Source: Bradyrhizobium sp. CCBAU 53338 (GTDB taxonomy: Bacteria; Pseudomonadota; Alphaproteobacteria; Rhizobiales; Xanthobacteraceae). Taken from it: DNA of 64,000 nt. A program made the translations under genes and the position numbers. Below, in pieces: positions 34,820 to 43,064 of the stretch. The notes beneath the pieces are model-generated. The model saw only the letters and a list, made by a program, of their open reading frames with translations. It had not been told where the DNA came from and searched no databases. The stretch lies in assembly GCF_015291665.1 (NCBI RefSeq), contig NZ_CP030048.1, positions 2,790,001 through 2,854,000 on the forward strand, in the 5' to 3' direction. Each line of letters begins with the position of its first letter. Position 1 is the first letter of the stretch.

Positions 34820-35110
34820 GTGCCCGTGGTTCAATTGACGGAGCAACGGTTGGACGATCTGGAGCGCACGGTCGAGCTGCTCAGGAAGTCGCTCGCAGCG
34901 GCATGGCGCGATCTCGCGCAGTCCTCGAGCTCTGCCGTCGATAGACGCGAGATGCGGGCGCAGGCAAAGCGCTGCAGCGAGGAACTCAGGCGCTGTCTTC
35001 TGATCATCGAAGCCAGGCAGACCCGCAAGCACGCGAAGGCGCTGTCCGATTACGACGGTCGCGCCCTGCCTAAGCCTGGTTTCCGCTTTCTCGGAATTAC
35101 GGACCAGTAA
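34820..35110 (+). CDS. hypothetical helical protein
   Basis: 96 residues with a GTG start. The composition predicts mostly alpha-helix or coiled coil ('RLDDLERTVELLRKSLAAAW'). There is no signal peptide or membrane segment. No family recognised. Confidence 0.45.
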   Translation: MPVVQLTEQRLDDLERTVELLRKSLAAAWRDLAQSSSSAVDRREMRAQAKRCSEELRRCLLIIEARQTRKHAKALSDYDGRALPKPGFRFLGITDQ

Positions 35111-35237
35111 ACGGCAGTAATGGTGACATAAATTCATCGCCACGAAATCGTCCGGAAACCAGAATTCCGGATTGCCGACATCGCCCTGAAACCTTGCGAG
35201 ACCAGCCTGTCGATGTTTCGAGCGATGGGGATTTATC

Positions 35238-35321
35238 ATGTGGGCATTTCTGAACGACCTCTACCGCGAATACTGCCTGGCCCGGATCAACGAGATGCGG
35301 AAGTTCGAGCTGACGCATTGA
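35238..35321 (+). CDS. very small protein (27 aa)
   Basis: ATG at 35238, TGA at 35319-35321. The peptide begins 'MWAFLNDLYREYCLARINEM', is amphipathic, and has a 'GGGGA' about 8 bases before the start. Very small proteins of this look are annotated in rhizobia, but coding potential cannot be proven here. Confidence 0.35.
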   Translation: MWAFLNDLYREYCLARINEMRKFELTH

Positions 35322-35429
35322 GGCCGGCGGTGCGAGCCGCCGGTCCTGGGCGGCATCCGCGATCTCCCCCTTGTACGGGTGTCAAAATACTGCTGCGCGG
35401 ATAAGGCAAGCGCTGTCGGGCTGCCCGGC

Positions 35430-35717
35430 TCATTCGTCCGGATGGCAGATCAGCCGGCGAGGATGCTCGGTGCCGAGCTCGGAAATGAGATACGCCGGGG
35501 CCCGGCTCTGCTGAAACAGGCGCTCGGCCAGGTCGCCGTTGCAGCGCCTGATCTTGGTGACGTAGTCGCACCACTCGTTGTCGCGTGGCTGCCGCATGCG
35601 GGGGTCGCGGTCGGGGCAGGGCCTCTCGTCCATGAGGTACGGAGCCTGCGCGTGCGCATCCCCGGCAGACATCCAACAGCAGACCATAAAAACGGATAAA
35701 CCGAAGTAAAATCGCAT
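35430..35717 (-). CDS. small secreted protein of unknown function
   Basis: 95 residues on the minus strand. The start at 35717 was chosen because it gives a good signal peptide ('MRFYFGLSVFMVCCW...' cut after 'GDAHAQA'). The mature part is Cys- and Pro-rich ('MDERPCPDRDPRMRQ', 'CDYVTKIRRCNGDL') and ends near 'RRLICHPDE'; its three cysteines (after the signal) allow a disulfide. No family recognised. Confidence 0.55.
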   Translation of the reverse strand: MRFYFGLSVFMVCCWMSAGDAHAQAPYLMDERPCPDRDPRMRQPRDNEWCDYVTKIRRCNGDLAERLFQQSRAPAYLISELGTEHPRRLICHPDE

Positions 35718-35889
35718 GCCTGTCCCCAGCCGCCCCGGCGATTCAGCTTCCCCCAAGCTTGCTGAAAACGCAAGATCGCGGCCTCCCGGCATCAACACGA
35801 AACAGACGTCGGCCGCGGATTTATGCTAATCTTCGCCGGCCGCGCGCCATTTGCGGTTTTAAGCTTCCTGTTTCCCGGGAGGAATTTTC

Positions 35890-36390
35890 ATGAAGCCAAT
35901 CATTTTGCCGGCCGTGCTGATGTCGCTCTTTACCCTCGTCGGCGGCACCGCAAGCGCGCAGCACATGCAGGAGATCGTCGCGACCGAGACGATCGAGCTT
36001 CGGGCCGAGCAGGCCCGCACCTTCACGCTGGATCAGCCGGTGAACAAATTCTCCCTCTCGGTCGAAGACATCGCGCAGGTCATTCCGGAAACCGACCGCG
36101 TCTTCACGATCCGGGGGCTGAAGGCCGGTCGGGTGATGATGACGGCCTATGCCGCCGACGGTCAGGTCGTCCACCGCGCCAACGTCATCGTGGACCAGAC
36201 CCAGGGGCTGGTGAAGATCTACCGCGCCGAGGTGAAGGATTATGTCGGCTTTTTCTGCACCAGTCTTTCCTGCGGCCGAGCCGACCCCGATGCCAAGCCG
36301 CTGCCTTACGGGGCGACGCCGGAGGCCCAGCAGCGGCAGCAGCAGCGGAGCGAGGGCGGCAGCGCCACGCCGGCGAAAGAGTCGCCCTGA
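35890..36390 (+). CDS. stand-alone pilus/secretin N-terminal-domain protein
   Basis: 166 residues. A signal peptide ('MKPIILPAVLMSLFTLVGGT', cut near ASAQ) precedes a domain of the pilus-assembly/secretin N-terminal type (T2SS-T3SS_pil_N): 'TLDQPVNKFSLSVEDIAQV', 'DRVFTIRGLKAGRVMMTAYA'. The C-terminus has two cysteines ('GFFCTSLSCGR') and a Gln-rich low-complexity tail. The same kind of domain begins CpaC at 52220, but here no secretin follows, so it may be a periplasmic accessory of the pilus. GGGAGGAA lies just before the start. A decayed paralogue lies at 39490-42436. Confidence 0.75.
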   Translation: MKPIILPAVLMSLFTLVGGTASAQHMQEIVATETIELRAEQARTFTLDQPVNKFSLSVEDIAQVIPETDRVFTIRGLKAGRVMMTAYAADGQVVHRANVIVDQTQGLVKIYRAEVKDYVGFFCTSLSCGRADPDAKPLPYGATPEAQQRQQQRSEGGSATPAKESP

Positions 36391-36453
36391 GGCCCTCCCC
36401 CATATGAAGGGTGCGACGACTAGTCTAGCACATTAGGCTCGCGCTTCCTCTTG

Positions 36454-36469
36454 GCCAGATTAATCTGGC
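36454..36469. promoter_or_regulatory. perfect 16-bp palindrome
   Basis: GCCAGATTAATCTGGC is a perfect inverted repeat in the 132-base gap between the stand-alone secretin-N gene and the end of the convergent UbiA gene. It lacks a T-run, so it looks more like a protein-binding site than a terminator. Function unknown. Confidence 0.35.
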
Positions 36470-36522
36470 TGGCTCTAAGGGGGGCGTATCGCGCTTGGCG
36501 AAGCGCCTGGCGGAAATTTCCT

Positions 36523-37878
36523 TCAGATCGCGCTCAACAAGATAACTCCGACGAGAACGAATAGAAAAACACTATTGCGGTCCTTCAGAGCAAATAAAAT
36601 CGGATCATCGTCCATTTCTCGCCTATGTGCCATCATCAATGCCCGTCCCAACCAGTACATGAGAATGGGACAAATCAGCCAGAGATTGTACGGATGACGA
36701 TACAAGCGATGAACCGTCTCAGAGGAAATGTAGAGCGCAAATACGGTGACCGCATTGAATGACGCGGCCGCCGCAAGCGAAGCCACAATGGTTAAATCGC
36801 CCCTTTTGTAATTCCTGTTTGCTGGGTCCGGCAAATCAGCGTCGAGCCCTGTCGTCAGCTCCACGTAGCGCTTGATCAAGGCCAGCGCCATGAAGACGAA
36901 CATCGAAAAGCCAAGTAGCCATTCTGATGAAGGCACTGAAATAGCGACCGCGCCACCTACGACCCGAATCGTGTAAAGCGCCGCGAGAGCAATGACATCT
37001 AGCAGCATCTTCCGCTTCAGTACGAAAGAATATGCAATCGTCAGACAGAGATAGGAGCCTAGCACTGCGGTAAGTAACGGAGACACTGAGCTGGCCGCCA
37101 TTATTGCAATCGTAACGAGGGCGACCGCGGCAATGAGACCGTGCGAAGCACGTATCGAGCCGGCGGCTATCGGTCGGCTCCTTTTTCGCGGATGGTTCCG
37201 ATCTGCATCGATATCCACCAGATCGTTCACGATATAAATGCCAGAAGCTGCCAGAGAGAACCCTACGAAGGCTGTGGCAGCGTGGCCGAATGCGAGGAGC
37301 TCAAACTGATGAGCGGTTATCAGCGGTACGAATACAAGCGCGTTCTTTGACCATTGGTGCACCCTGAACAGTCTGGTCCAGAGGCGCATTCGTTCGAGGA
37401 GATCTACCCAACTCCGCGATGCGGTGATAGGAAGCGTTAAGCGTTCGAAGCCGCCAGCTCCGAACGCTTTTGCAAGTCGCATCTCCAGCGTAGCCTTGGA
37501 GTTCGGTTCGTCACGATCATCGTTGATGATAACTCCAGCAAACAGTCCAAGATGATCTGCTATCCGTTGCGTGTGCCACCGATCCTCATCGGAGATCAGA
37601 TAAACACGCCTGCCCGCGCACAGGACTTGCCGGATTTGGGCAAGCATAGTTTTGTTATAGGGAAGGAGTGAGATGTCCAAAGTCGACCTTGGGGCCGACA
37701 AGTTGGTGTCTGCTTCGGCCCGACAAAAACTCATGAGCAATTCGAAAACACCGGCAGGATGCTTGCCAAGTAGGGCAAAGATGGATTGCAATGAGAGATC
37801 ACCACCCATCACGACGTCGGCAAGCTCGACCACGATTGGAGCCGCATTTGCAGATGTGTCGGCTGAGCTAAGGTCCAT
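36523..37878 (-). CDS. HAD-like/UbiA prenyltransferase fusion
   Basis: 451 residues. Residues about 15-150 align with the HAD phosphatase half seen in rhizobial UbiA fusions ('LLPYNKTMLAQIRQVLCAGR', 'ADHLGLFAGVIINDD'), but the catalytic DxD is replaced ('VVELADVV'). Residues 165-451 form a polytopic UbiA domain with the Mg-binding motif 'NDLVDIDADRNHPRKRSRPI'. The closest known activity is transfer to polyprenyl phosphate, as in decaprenyl-phosphate phosphoribosyltransferase (DPPR synthase). With the divergent GT87 gene and the PAP2 gene at 55338 it could make a lipid-linked pentose (inference). GC is visibly lower than in neighbouring regions, hinting at acquisition. Confidence 0.8.
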   Translation of the reverse strand: MDLSSADTSANAAPIVVELADVVMGGDLSLQSIFALLGKHPAGVFELLMSFCRAEADTNLSAPRSTLDISLLPYNKTMLAQIRQVLCAGRRVYLISDEDRWHTQRIADHLGLFAGVIINDDRDEPNSKATLEMRLAKAFGAGGFERLTLPITASRSWVDLLERMRLWTRLFRVHQWSKNALVFVPLITAHQFELLAFGHAATAFVGFSLAASGIYIVNDLVDIDADRNHPRKRSRPIAAGSIRASHGLIAAVALVTIAIMAASSVSPLLTAVLGSYLCLTIAYSFVLKRKMLLDVIALAALYTIRVVGGAVAISVPSSEWLLGFSMFVFMALALIKRYVELTTGLDADLPDPANRNYKRGDLTIVASLAAAASFNAVTVFALYISSETVHRLYRHPYNLWLICPILMYWLGRALMMAHRREMDDDPILFALKDRNSVFLFVLVGVILLSAI

Positions 37879-37945
37879 GGCTTAAGGTCAGACCCACACT
37901 AGTGCCCCTGCTATTGTTGGTTTTAGTCTATCGTTGGGAAGTGTA

Positions 37946-37976
37946 ATCATACGAGCCCAGGAATTATATAAGTCAA
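37946..37976 (-). promoter_or_regulatory. candidate sigma-70-type promoter for the UbiA gene
   Basis: On the minus strand TTGACT (37971-37976) and TATGAT (37946-37951) are separated by 19 bases, longer than the usual 17, in the divergent gap in front of both genes. Judged by eye only. Confidence 0.3.
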
Positions 37977-38000
37977 TCCTTTTTCTGAAAGTCGTATCTA

Positions 38001-39269
38001 ATGAAGTCATCGGACTTGGCCGAATTATTTACAGGAAGGCAAACGAGGTATGCGCGCTATCTTATAGAGGTCCTGACGGTTGTTCTTCTCCTGATGACAA
38101 GCTGGTTTTCCCGATGGGGGAGGTGGCAGAATAGGAAGATCCTCGATTTCGATACATTTTACATTGTCGCTCAAAGGGTTTGGCATGGCGACGTCGAGCG
38201 GGCCTACTATATTGATCAAATGCTCAGGATGGAGATGGATGCGTCCGGCGGACCGTTTAAACCCATGCCCTGGACATATCCGCCCCAGTTCGATTTGCTG
38301 GTCGCTCCCTTGGCCCTCCTGCCTGTCGGAGGGGCATACTTCCTTTTTGTTGCGGCAACGCTAAGCTTCTACCTTCTGATACTTAAGGCGATTTCCCAGA
38401 GCGGCTTCACGCTAATATCGTTCCTGCTTCTGCCCAGTTTGCTGATCACGCTTATCGGAGGTCAGAATGGCTTTCTGACGGGGGGGCTTATCGGCCTTGC
38501 GTGTCTGACAATCGAACGACGGCAGGTAGTGGCTGGACTGAGCCTTGGTGCAATGGTGGTCAAGCCACACCTTGCTGTCGCTTTCGCTGTGTATGTCGTA
38601 TTAGCACGCCGCTGGATCGCGCTTGTCATAGCAATTGGTGTGGTTCTTTCGAGTTCTATCATTTGCACCGTATTGCTCGGCCCCGGTATCTGGAGCGCCT
38701 TCTTTGTAAGCGTACACGCTTCCGCTGATTCGCTTGCCCGCGGCGGCGTCTACCCATTGTATCGAATGGTGTCGGTCTATGCTGGGCTCCGAACAGCCGG
38801 ATTTCCCGCTTCGCTGGCGTTTTTGGGTCAGGTCGTCGCGGCGATCCTTTCCCTGTTCATTATCGCCTTCGTGCTCTACCGCAGACTACCGACGCGCTGG
38901 TGCGTGGGTCTGGCGGCGGTTACCTCGCTGTTGATCAGCCCTTACGCGTACGATTACGATTTGCTTATCCTCGGTATGGGCATTGCCATTTTGCTGCCCG
39001 AAATCACAAGGCGGGCAAATGCGGGTGAGCGCATAACCATATACAGCATGATGCTGTTTGCGGAATGTTCGGGAGTCCTCCAAGCTTTGCGCGTGGGAAC
39101 TCTGAACGAAAACGTTGATTTGATCGAGCATCAGGTTGCTTCGTTTGGCGGCTTCGCCGTTGTAGGGCTAGTTTTGTTGATACTTCGCGTTCTGTTGCGA
39201 GATGCCGGCCCGGGTGCTTTGTGCAAGAATGAAGTACCTGCTCACGGCGCGGAGGTCGGAAGCAATTAG
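38001..39269 (+). CDS. GT87-family (DUF2029) polyprenol-dependent glycosyltransferase
   Basis: 422 residues with about ten hydrophobic helices. The early 'ILDFDTFYIVAQRVWHGD' motif with its conserved acidic residues and 'PWTYPPQFDLLVAPLALLP' are typical of GT87 enzymes (mannosyl/arabinofuranosyl transferases that use polyprenyl-phosphate sugars; GT-C fold). It would transfer a sugar on the periplasmic face. It is divergent from the UbiA-type gene that could supply the donor. GC is lower than in the surrounding core. Acceptor unknown; the Flp pilus is one candidate. Confidence 0.8.
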   Translation: MKSSDLAELFTGRQTRYARYLIEVLTVVLLLMTSWFSRWGRWQNRKILDFDTFYIVAQRVWHGDVERAYYIDQMLRMEMDASGGPFKPMPWTYPPQFDLLVAPLALLPVGGAYFLFVAATLSFYLLILKAISQSGFTLISFLLLPSLLITLIGGQNGFLTGGLIGLACLTIERRQVVAGLSLGAMVVKPHLAVAFAVYVVLARRWIALVIAIGVVLSSSIICTVLLGPGIWSAFFVSVHASADSLARGGVYPLYRMVSVYAGLRTAGFPASLAFLGQVVAAILSLFIIAFVLYRRLPTRWCVGLAAVTSLLISPYAYDYDLLILGMGIAILLPEITRRANAGERITIYSMMLFAECSGVLQALRVGTLNENVDLIEHQVASFGGFAVVGLVLLILRVLLRDAGPGALCKNEVPAHGAEVGSN

Positions 39270-39290
39270 CTCGTTGATTCGGGTCTCCGC

Positions 39291-39366
39291 GGCGAGCCCT
39301 CCGCTTGCAACCGGTGAGCTTTATTCGCGCTAAAGACGGTAGAACCGTTTGATCCCAGGGCTCGCC
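39291..39366. repeat. 76-bp element with 10-bp perfect terminal inverted repeats
   Basis: GGCGAGCCCT (39291-39300) is the exact reverse complement of AGGGCTCGCC (39357-39366). Inside is a smaller hairpin, ACGGT-AGA-ACCGT. It lies just after the GT87 gene and before the decayed pilus-domain copy. It could be a miniature mobile or palindromic element or a structured RNA terminator; there is no T-run. Confidence 0.35.
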
Positions 39367-39784
39367 CTCCCTCGCAAGACGAACAGGCGGCGGTGGCCGA
39401 AACGCAGCAACTCGTTGGCGAGTTTACGTAACCAGCTGGAGCTAGGCAGAACCGCGTCAGGCGAACGGCTGGAGCGATAGCGCGATCTGCTTCAACGATC
39501 CACGATTGAGCAGGCCCGCAGGCCGGCACCTCCACGTTGGATCAGCCGGTGGAAAGGTTCTCCCTTTCGGTCGAAGACATCGCGCAGGTCATTCCGGCAA
39601 CCGATCGCGTCTTCGCGATCCGGGGCCTGAAGGCCGGTCGGCTGATGATGACGGCCTATGCGCCGACAGTCAGGTCGTCCACCGCGCCAACGTCATCGTG
39701 GACCAGACCCAGGGACTGGTGAAGATGTACCACGCCGAAGTGAGGATTATGGTAAGCATCCGGTGAGTACCGCGGAGCGGTTAT

Positions 39785-41413
39785 TCAGGCGGCTTGGTTG
39801 ACTTGGTTGTTTCGGTTGCGCCAATTCCAGGGCAGAAGTTCGTCGAGCTGTTGGAGCGGATGTGCAGCGATGCGCGCCAGGACGTCGGCGAGCCAGGCTT
39901 GTGGATCGACGTCGTTCATTTTGGCTGTGACGATGAGGCTGTACATCATCGCGGCCCGGTCGCCGCCGCGGTCGGAGCCACAGAACAGCCAAGACTTCCG
40001 CCCCAAAGCGATGCCGCGCAGGGCTCGTTCGGCGGCGTTGTTCGACAGGCAGATGCGGCCGTCCTCAAGGAAGCGGGTGAACGAGCCCCAGCGCTTGAGC
40101 ATGTAGTCCATCGCCTTGGCAACGTCGTTGCGCCGAGAGAGCTTGGCGCGTTGCTCACGCATCCATCCTTCCAAATCGGCGGCGAGCGGCGCGCTGAGCT
40201 CCTGGCGCACGGCCCGGCGCCGCTCGGGCTTCTCGCCGTTGATGCCGCGCTCGATCTCGAACAAGGCATCGATCCGGCGGACTGCTTCCAGCGCCAGCGG
40301 CGAGATCACCGCAGGCTTTCTGCCCTGTACCTTGCGGCGCGCATTTTCCGCCAGATCAGCCATTACGAAGAACGGTCGCCGGGCATGGACCCAACACGCG
40401 GCTTCCAGGATCGGACCTGCGTTGCGGCCCGCCTCGTAAAGCTTGCCATAGCCGCTATAGGCATCGGCCTGGAAGATGCCGCTGTAGCCGGCTAGATGGG
40501 CTTGGGGATGCTCGCCGGCGCGATCGCGCGAGTAATAAAACACTGTCCCCGGCGGGGCTTGGCCGCCAAACGGCTTGTCGTCGCGCACATAGACCCAGAT
40601 TCGACCGGTATCGGTCTTGCCTTTGGCCAGGACCGGCACCGTCGTGTCATCTCCGTGCAATCGCTCGGCGCTCAGCACGTGGGCCTCGAGGCGCTTGAAC
40701 AAAGGCATCAGCGCCGCCGTGCAGCCACCAACCTGGTCGGCCAGGGTCGACAGGCTGAGCGGCACGCCCTCTTTAGCATAGCGCTCGGCCTGCCGGTTTA
40801 GCGGCTGGTGCTGACCGAACTTCTCGAACAGCACCATTGCCAGCAAGCTGGGGCCGGCCCAACCACGAGCGATGACGTGGAACGGCGCCGGGGCCTGGCT
40901 GATTTTCTCGCAATCACGGCAGCTGAACTTCTCCCGGACGTGCTGGATCACCTTCCAGGATTTCGGGATCACCTCCAGCGTCTCGGTGATGTCCTCGCCA
41001 AGCTTGGACAGCCGCAAACCGCCGCAGCAGATGCACGACGTCGGTCCCGGCACGAGCACCCGCTCGCGAGGCAGATGCTCCGGGAACGGCTGGCGCGACG
41101 GCCGCTTGCGCGTGAACGAGGCCACCTTTGTCGTCTTGGCCGCGGCCATTTCGGCAGCGAGTTCGTCCTCAGTCGCTGAAGCCTCGAGCTCCTCCAACGT
41201 CAGTTCGAGCTGATCCAGCAGCCTTGCGGTACGCTCCGAGCGAGGGCCATGGCGATCACGGTTCAGCTTTTTGATCTGCAGCTTCAGGTGAGCGATCAGC
41301 GCATGGTCGTCGGACTGCTGGGCGCGAACGCTGGCGAGTTCGGCACGCGTCGCCAGCAACGCCGCTTGGAGCGCCTCAATATCTTCCGGCAGCTTCTCGG
41401 GACCGTCACCCAT
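39785..41413 (-). CDS. tnpC: IS66 transposase TnpC
   Basis: 542 residues, full length. An N-terminal leucine-zipper-like helix (about 8-50) is followed by a zinc-binding segment ('CICCGG', 'FSCRDCEKI') and the catalytic DDE core: 'LHGDDTTVPVL', 'FQADAYSGYGK' and 'LSNNAAERALRGIALGRKSW'. All acidic residues are present. It ends 34 bases inside the element's left end. Confidence 0.93.
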   Translation of the reverse strand: MGDGPEKLPEDIEALQAALLATRAELASVRAQQSDDHALIAHLKLQIKKLNRDRHGPRSERTARLLDQLELTLEELEASATEDELAAEMAAAKTTKVASFTRKRPSRQPFPEHLPRERVLVPGPTSCICCGGLRLSKLGEDITETLEVIPKSWKVIQHVREKFSCRDCEKISQAPAPFHVIARGWAGPSLLAMVLFEKFGQHQPLNRQAERYAKEGVPLSLSTLADQVGGCTAALMPLFKRLEAHVLSAERLHGDDTTVPVLAKGKTDTGRIWVYVRDDKPFGGQAPPGTVFYYSRDRAGEHPQAHLAGYSGIFQADAYSGYGKLYEAGRNAGPILEAACWVHARRPFFVMADLAENARRKVQGRKPAVISPLALEAVRRIDALFEIERGINGEKPERRRAVRQELSAPLAADLEGWMREQRAKLSRRNDVAKAMDYMLKRWGSFTRFLEDGRICLSNNAAERALRGIALGRKSWLFCGSDRGGDRAAMMYSLIVTAKMNDVDPQAWLADVLARIAAHPLQQLDELLPWNWRNRNNQVNQAA

Positions 41414-41483
41414 GCATCGATGGAATCACAAAAACCGCGATTTGGCGCGCGCTTTTTGCAATCTCACGGGACTATTGCGCAAC

Positions 41484-41831
41484 CTATCCGGCGCTCTGCG
41501 GCCGCCAGCTGTGTTGCGGATTGCGCCAGTCGATCGCCTCCAGCAAATAGCCCATCTGAGCTGCCGTCAGCGACACCACCCCATCCACCGTCGCGGGCCA
41601 GATGAAGCGCCCATGGTCCAGCCGTTTGGCGTAGAGCGATAGCCCGATCCCGTCGTGCCAAAGCGCCTTGATCAGTGTGCCAGCACGACCACGGAACACG
41701 AAGACGTCGCCGGCAAAAGGATCTCGCCCCAGCCCCTCCTGCACCAGCAATGCCAGACCCTGCATGCCTTTGCGCATGTCAGTGTGACCGGTCGCGATCC
41801 AGATTCTTGCCCCTGCCGCGATCGGGATCAT
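41484..41831 (-). CDS. tnpB: IS66 accessory protein TnpB
   Basis: 115 residues of the IS66 Orf2-like family: 'RIWIATGHTDMRKGMQGLAL', 'DVFVFRGRAGTLIKALWHDG'. It is required with TnpA for efficient transposition in studied IS66 elements. The start overlaps the tnpA stop by ATGA. Confidence 0.92.
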   Translation of the reverse strand: MIPIAAGARIWIATGHTDMRKGMQGLALLVQEGLGRDPFAGDVFVFRGRAGTLIKALWHDGIGLSLYAKRLDHGRFIWPATVDGVVSLTAAQMGYLLEAIDWRNPQHSWRPQSAG

Positions 41832-42232
41832 CGCCGCTCCAGCAGATCCAACACGCGAGACAACGCGGTCATATCAACGCCGGCGTCCACGATCACCCGA
41901 CAGCCCTTGCCGATGACAATCTCCATGCGTCCGCTCGCTGGCCCCGCCAAAGCTATTGGCGGCACCGGCGGTTGGTCCGCCATCACCGTCGCAGGCACAA
42001 AGGCTGGCTGAGGCTGTTCAATGTCGTTCGTCCGCGCCCCAAACGATCGTCGCCAAGTCAACAAGAGCGAGCGAGAGATGCCATACCGTCGTGCCGTCGA
42101 CGAGACCGCGCGCGGTGCTTGCAAACTCTCCAGGACGATTTTGAGCTTCTCATCATCGGTCCAGCGCCGGCGGCGGCCGGTCTCGACAACCTCGAACCGT
42201 TCGATCTGAGTACTGAATTTATTGCTGTCCAT
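41828..42232 (-). CDS. tnpA: IS66 accessory protein TnpA
   Basis: 134 residues with a transposase-8-type helix-turn-helix: 'RRRWTDDEKLKIVLESLQAP', 'TARRYGISRSLLLTWRRSFG'. It is the first gene of the element, starting 59 bases from its right end, and is coupled to tnpB by ATGA. Confidence 0.9.
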   Translation of the reverse strand: MDSNKFSTQIERFEVVETGRRRRWTDDEKLKIVLESLQAPRAVSSTARRYGISRSLLLTWRRSFGARTNDIEQPQPAFVPATVMADQPPVPPIALAGPASGRMEIVIGKGCRVIVDAGVDMTALSRVLDLLERR

Positions 42233-42532
42233 AAGGGCTGTTACACAGCACCTGCATCAACCCGACAAGGCGGCCCTCACCGGAGGGAGACGGATTATGT
42301 CGGCTTTTTCTGCACCAGAATCTCCTGCGGCCGCGCCGACTTCGATGCCAAGCCGCTGCCTTACGGGGCGACGCCGGAGGCCCAGCAGCAGCGGAGCGAG
42401 GGCAGCAGCGCCACGCCGGCGAAAGAGTCTCCGTGACAGACGGCCTGGCAGGGCCGGCCGCGGCGCCAGGCGCATAGCCGTTGACGCCTGCGGCCTGCCG
42501 GCCTTCGGAATTTCCGCTTTGCGGAGCCGCGG

Positions 42533-42555
42533 CGCCCCCGACAAGCTCGGGGGCG
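42533..42555. terminator. strong hairpin, possible terminator
   Basis: CGCCCCCGA-CAAGC-TCGGGGGCG forms a perfect 9-bp stem with a 5-base loop. There is no clean T-run, only a T-rich stretch 12-20 bases later. It may terminate read-through from the pseudogene side or be a dispersed palindromic repeat. Confidence 0.4.
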
Positions 42556-42771
42556 ATCATGAGGCTTGTTTTGTCTGCCGCTCACCTCGGCTCATGTGGG
42601 CTGTTGGTTTGCCTATTGCAGGTGCAATTAACCCGCAATTTAACGGGACTTTGCCTTTTTAACCGCCTGACGGGTTCGGGTTCCCGGCCGTAATCTTCCG
42701 GGGCGCCCCGAGTAAGGTTAAAAAACGATTAGCAGGTGACAACTTTCAGGAGAAATATTAGAGTTTTAGCA

Positions 42772-42794
42772 GTTGGCTGAATTTTATTGCCAAC
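42772..42794. promoter_or_regulatory. possible operator upstream of flp
   Basis: GTTGGC and GCCAAC are separated by 11 AT-rich bases, about 40 bases upstream of the first pilin start. The symmetry suggests a dimeric regulator site; no regulator is encoded nearby. Confidence 0.25.
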
Positions 42795-42835
42795 GCTAAT
42801 GACCAGTTAATCTTAGTAACGAGGGATATTCCACT

Positions 42836-43051
42836 ATGCTGAAATATTACATCAAGACCACCGAAGCCCTGAAGCAGCTGCGTTCGGACACGCGCGGTGT
42901 CGTGTCGTTTGAGTACGTCATCGTTGCTGCGTGCATCGTCGCTGCGGTGGCGGCCGCATTCGGTACGAGCGCGGGAACGGGCATCGGCAAGGCGCTGTCC
43001 GATGCAATCACAGCTATCAGCGGCAAGGTAACCACAGCCGTCGGAACCTGA
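42836..43051 (+). CDS. flp: Flp-type IVb pilin (copy 1)
   Basis: 71 residues. The prepilin site is 'RG|VVSFEYVIVAACIVA': Gly at -1, Glu at +5 and Tyr at +6, as in all Flp pilins. The hydrophobic assembly helix follows. GAGGGA lies before the ATG. It is the major subunit of the tad pilus, processed by the prepilin peptidase at 43475. It stands first in the operon, followed by a hairpin that may keep its transcript more abundant. Confidence 0.93.
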   Translation: MLKYYIKTTEALKQLRSDTRGVVSFEYVIVAACIVAAVAAAFGTSAGTGIGKALSDAITAISGKVTTAVGT

Positions 43052-43064
43052 TGTTCTGATCGAA

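Larger units (their letters stand above)
39752..42291 (-). mobile_element. complete IS66-family insertion sequence
   Basis: The element is 2,540 bp, flanked by perfect 8-bp direct repeats GGATTATG (39744-39751 and 42292-42299), the target duplication length of IS66. The left end starts GTAAGCATCCGGTGAG; the right end read inward is GTCTCCCTCCGGTGAG, so the imperfect inverted repeats share TCCGGTGAG and the terminal GT. It carries tnpA, tnpB and tnpC on the minus strand, all intact, so it may still be mobile. Confidence 0.92.
39490..42436 (+). pseudogene. decayed copy of the secretin-N-domain gene, split by IS66
   Basis: The left part (39490-39751) matches the gene at 35890 from about residue 37 ('LDQPVERFSLSVEDIAQVIP', 'VHRANVIVDQTQGLVK'). 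The signal-peptide part is missing or scrambled, and single-base losses shift the frame after 'MMTAYA' and again at 'AEV'. The right part (42292-42436) carries the C-terminal end ('GFFCTRISCGRADFDAKPLP' to 'PAKESP' and a stop). The two halves are separated by a complete IS66-type element with an 8-bp target duplication. The frameshifts in the left half show the copy was dead independently of the insertion. Confidence 0.85.
42437..42835. other. gene-free gap before the pilin genes
   Basis: About 400 bases with no convincing gene. It holds a strong hairpin (42533-42555) and, close to the first pilin start, a spaced inverted repeat GTTGGC-N11-GCCAAC (42772-42794). The last 150 bases are AT-richer than the flanks, as expected for a promoter region of the tad operon. 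Confidence 0.6.

Noticed and set aside
41675..42436. 253-residue plus-strand frame across the IS66 right end
   Set aside because: It is antisense to tnpB/tnpA for most of its length and joins the pseudogene tail only by chance.
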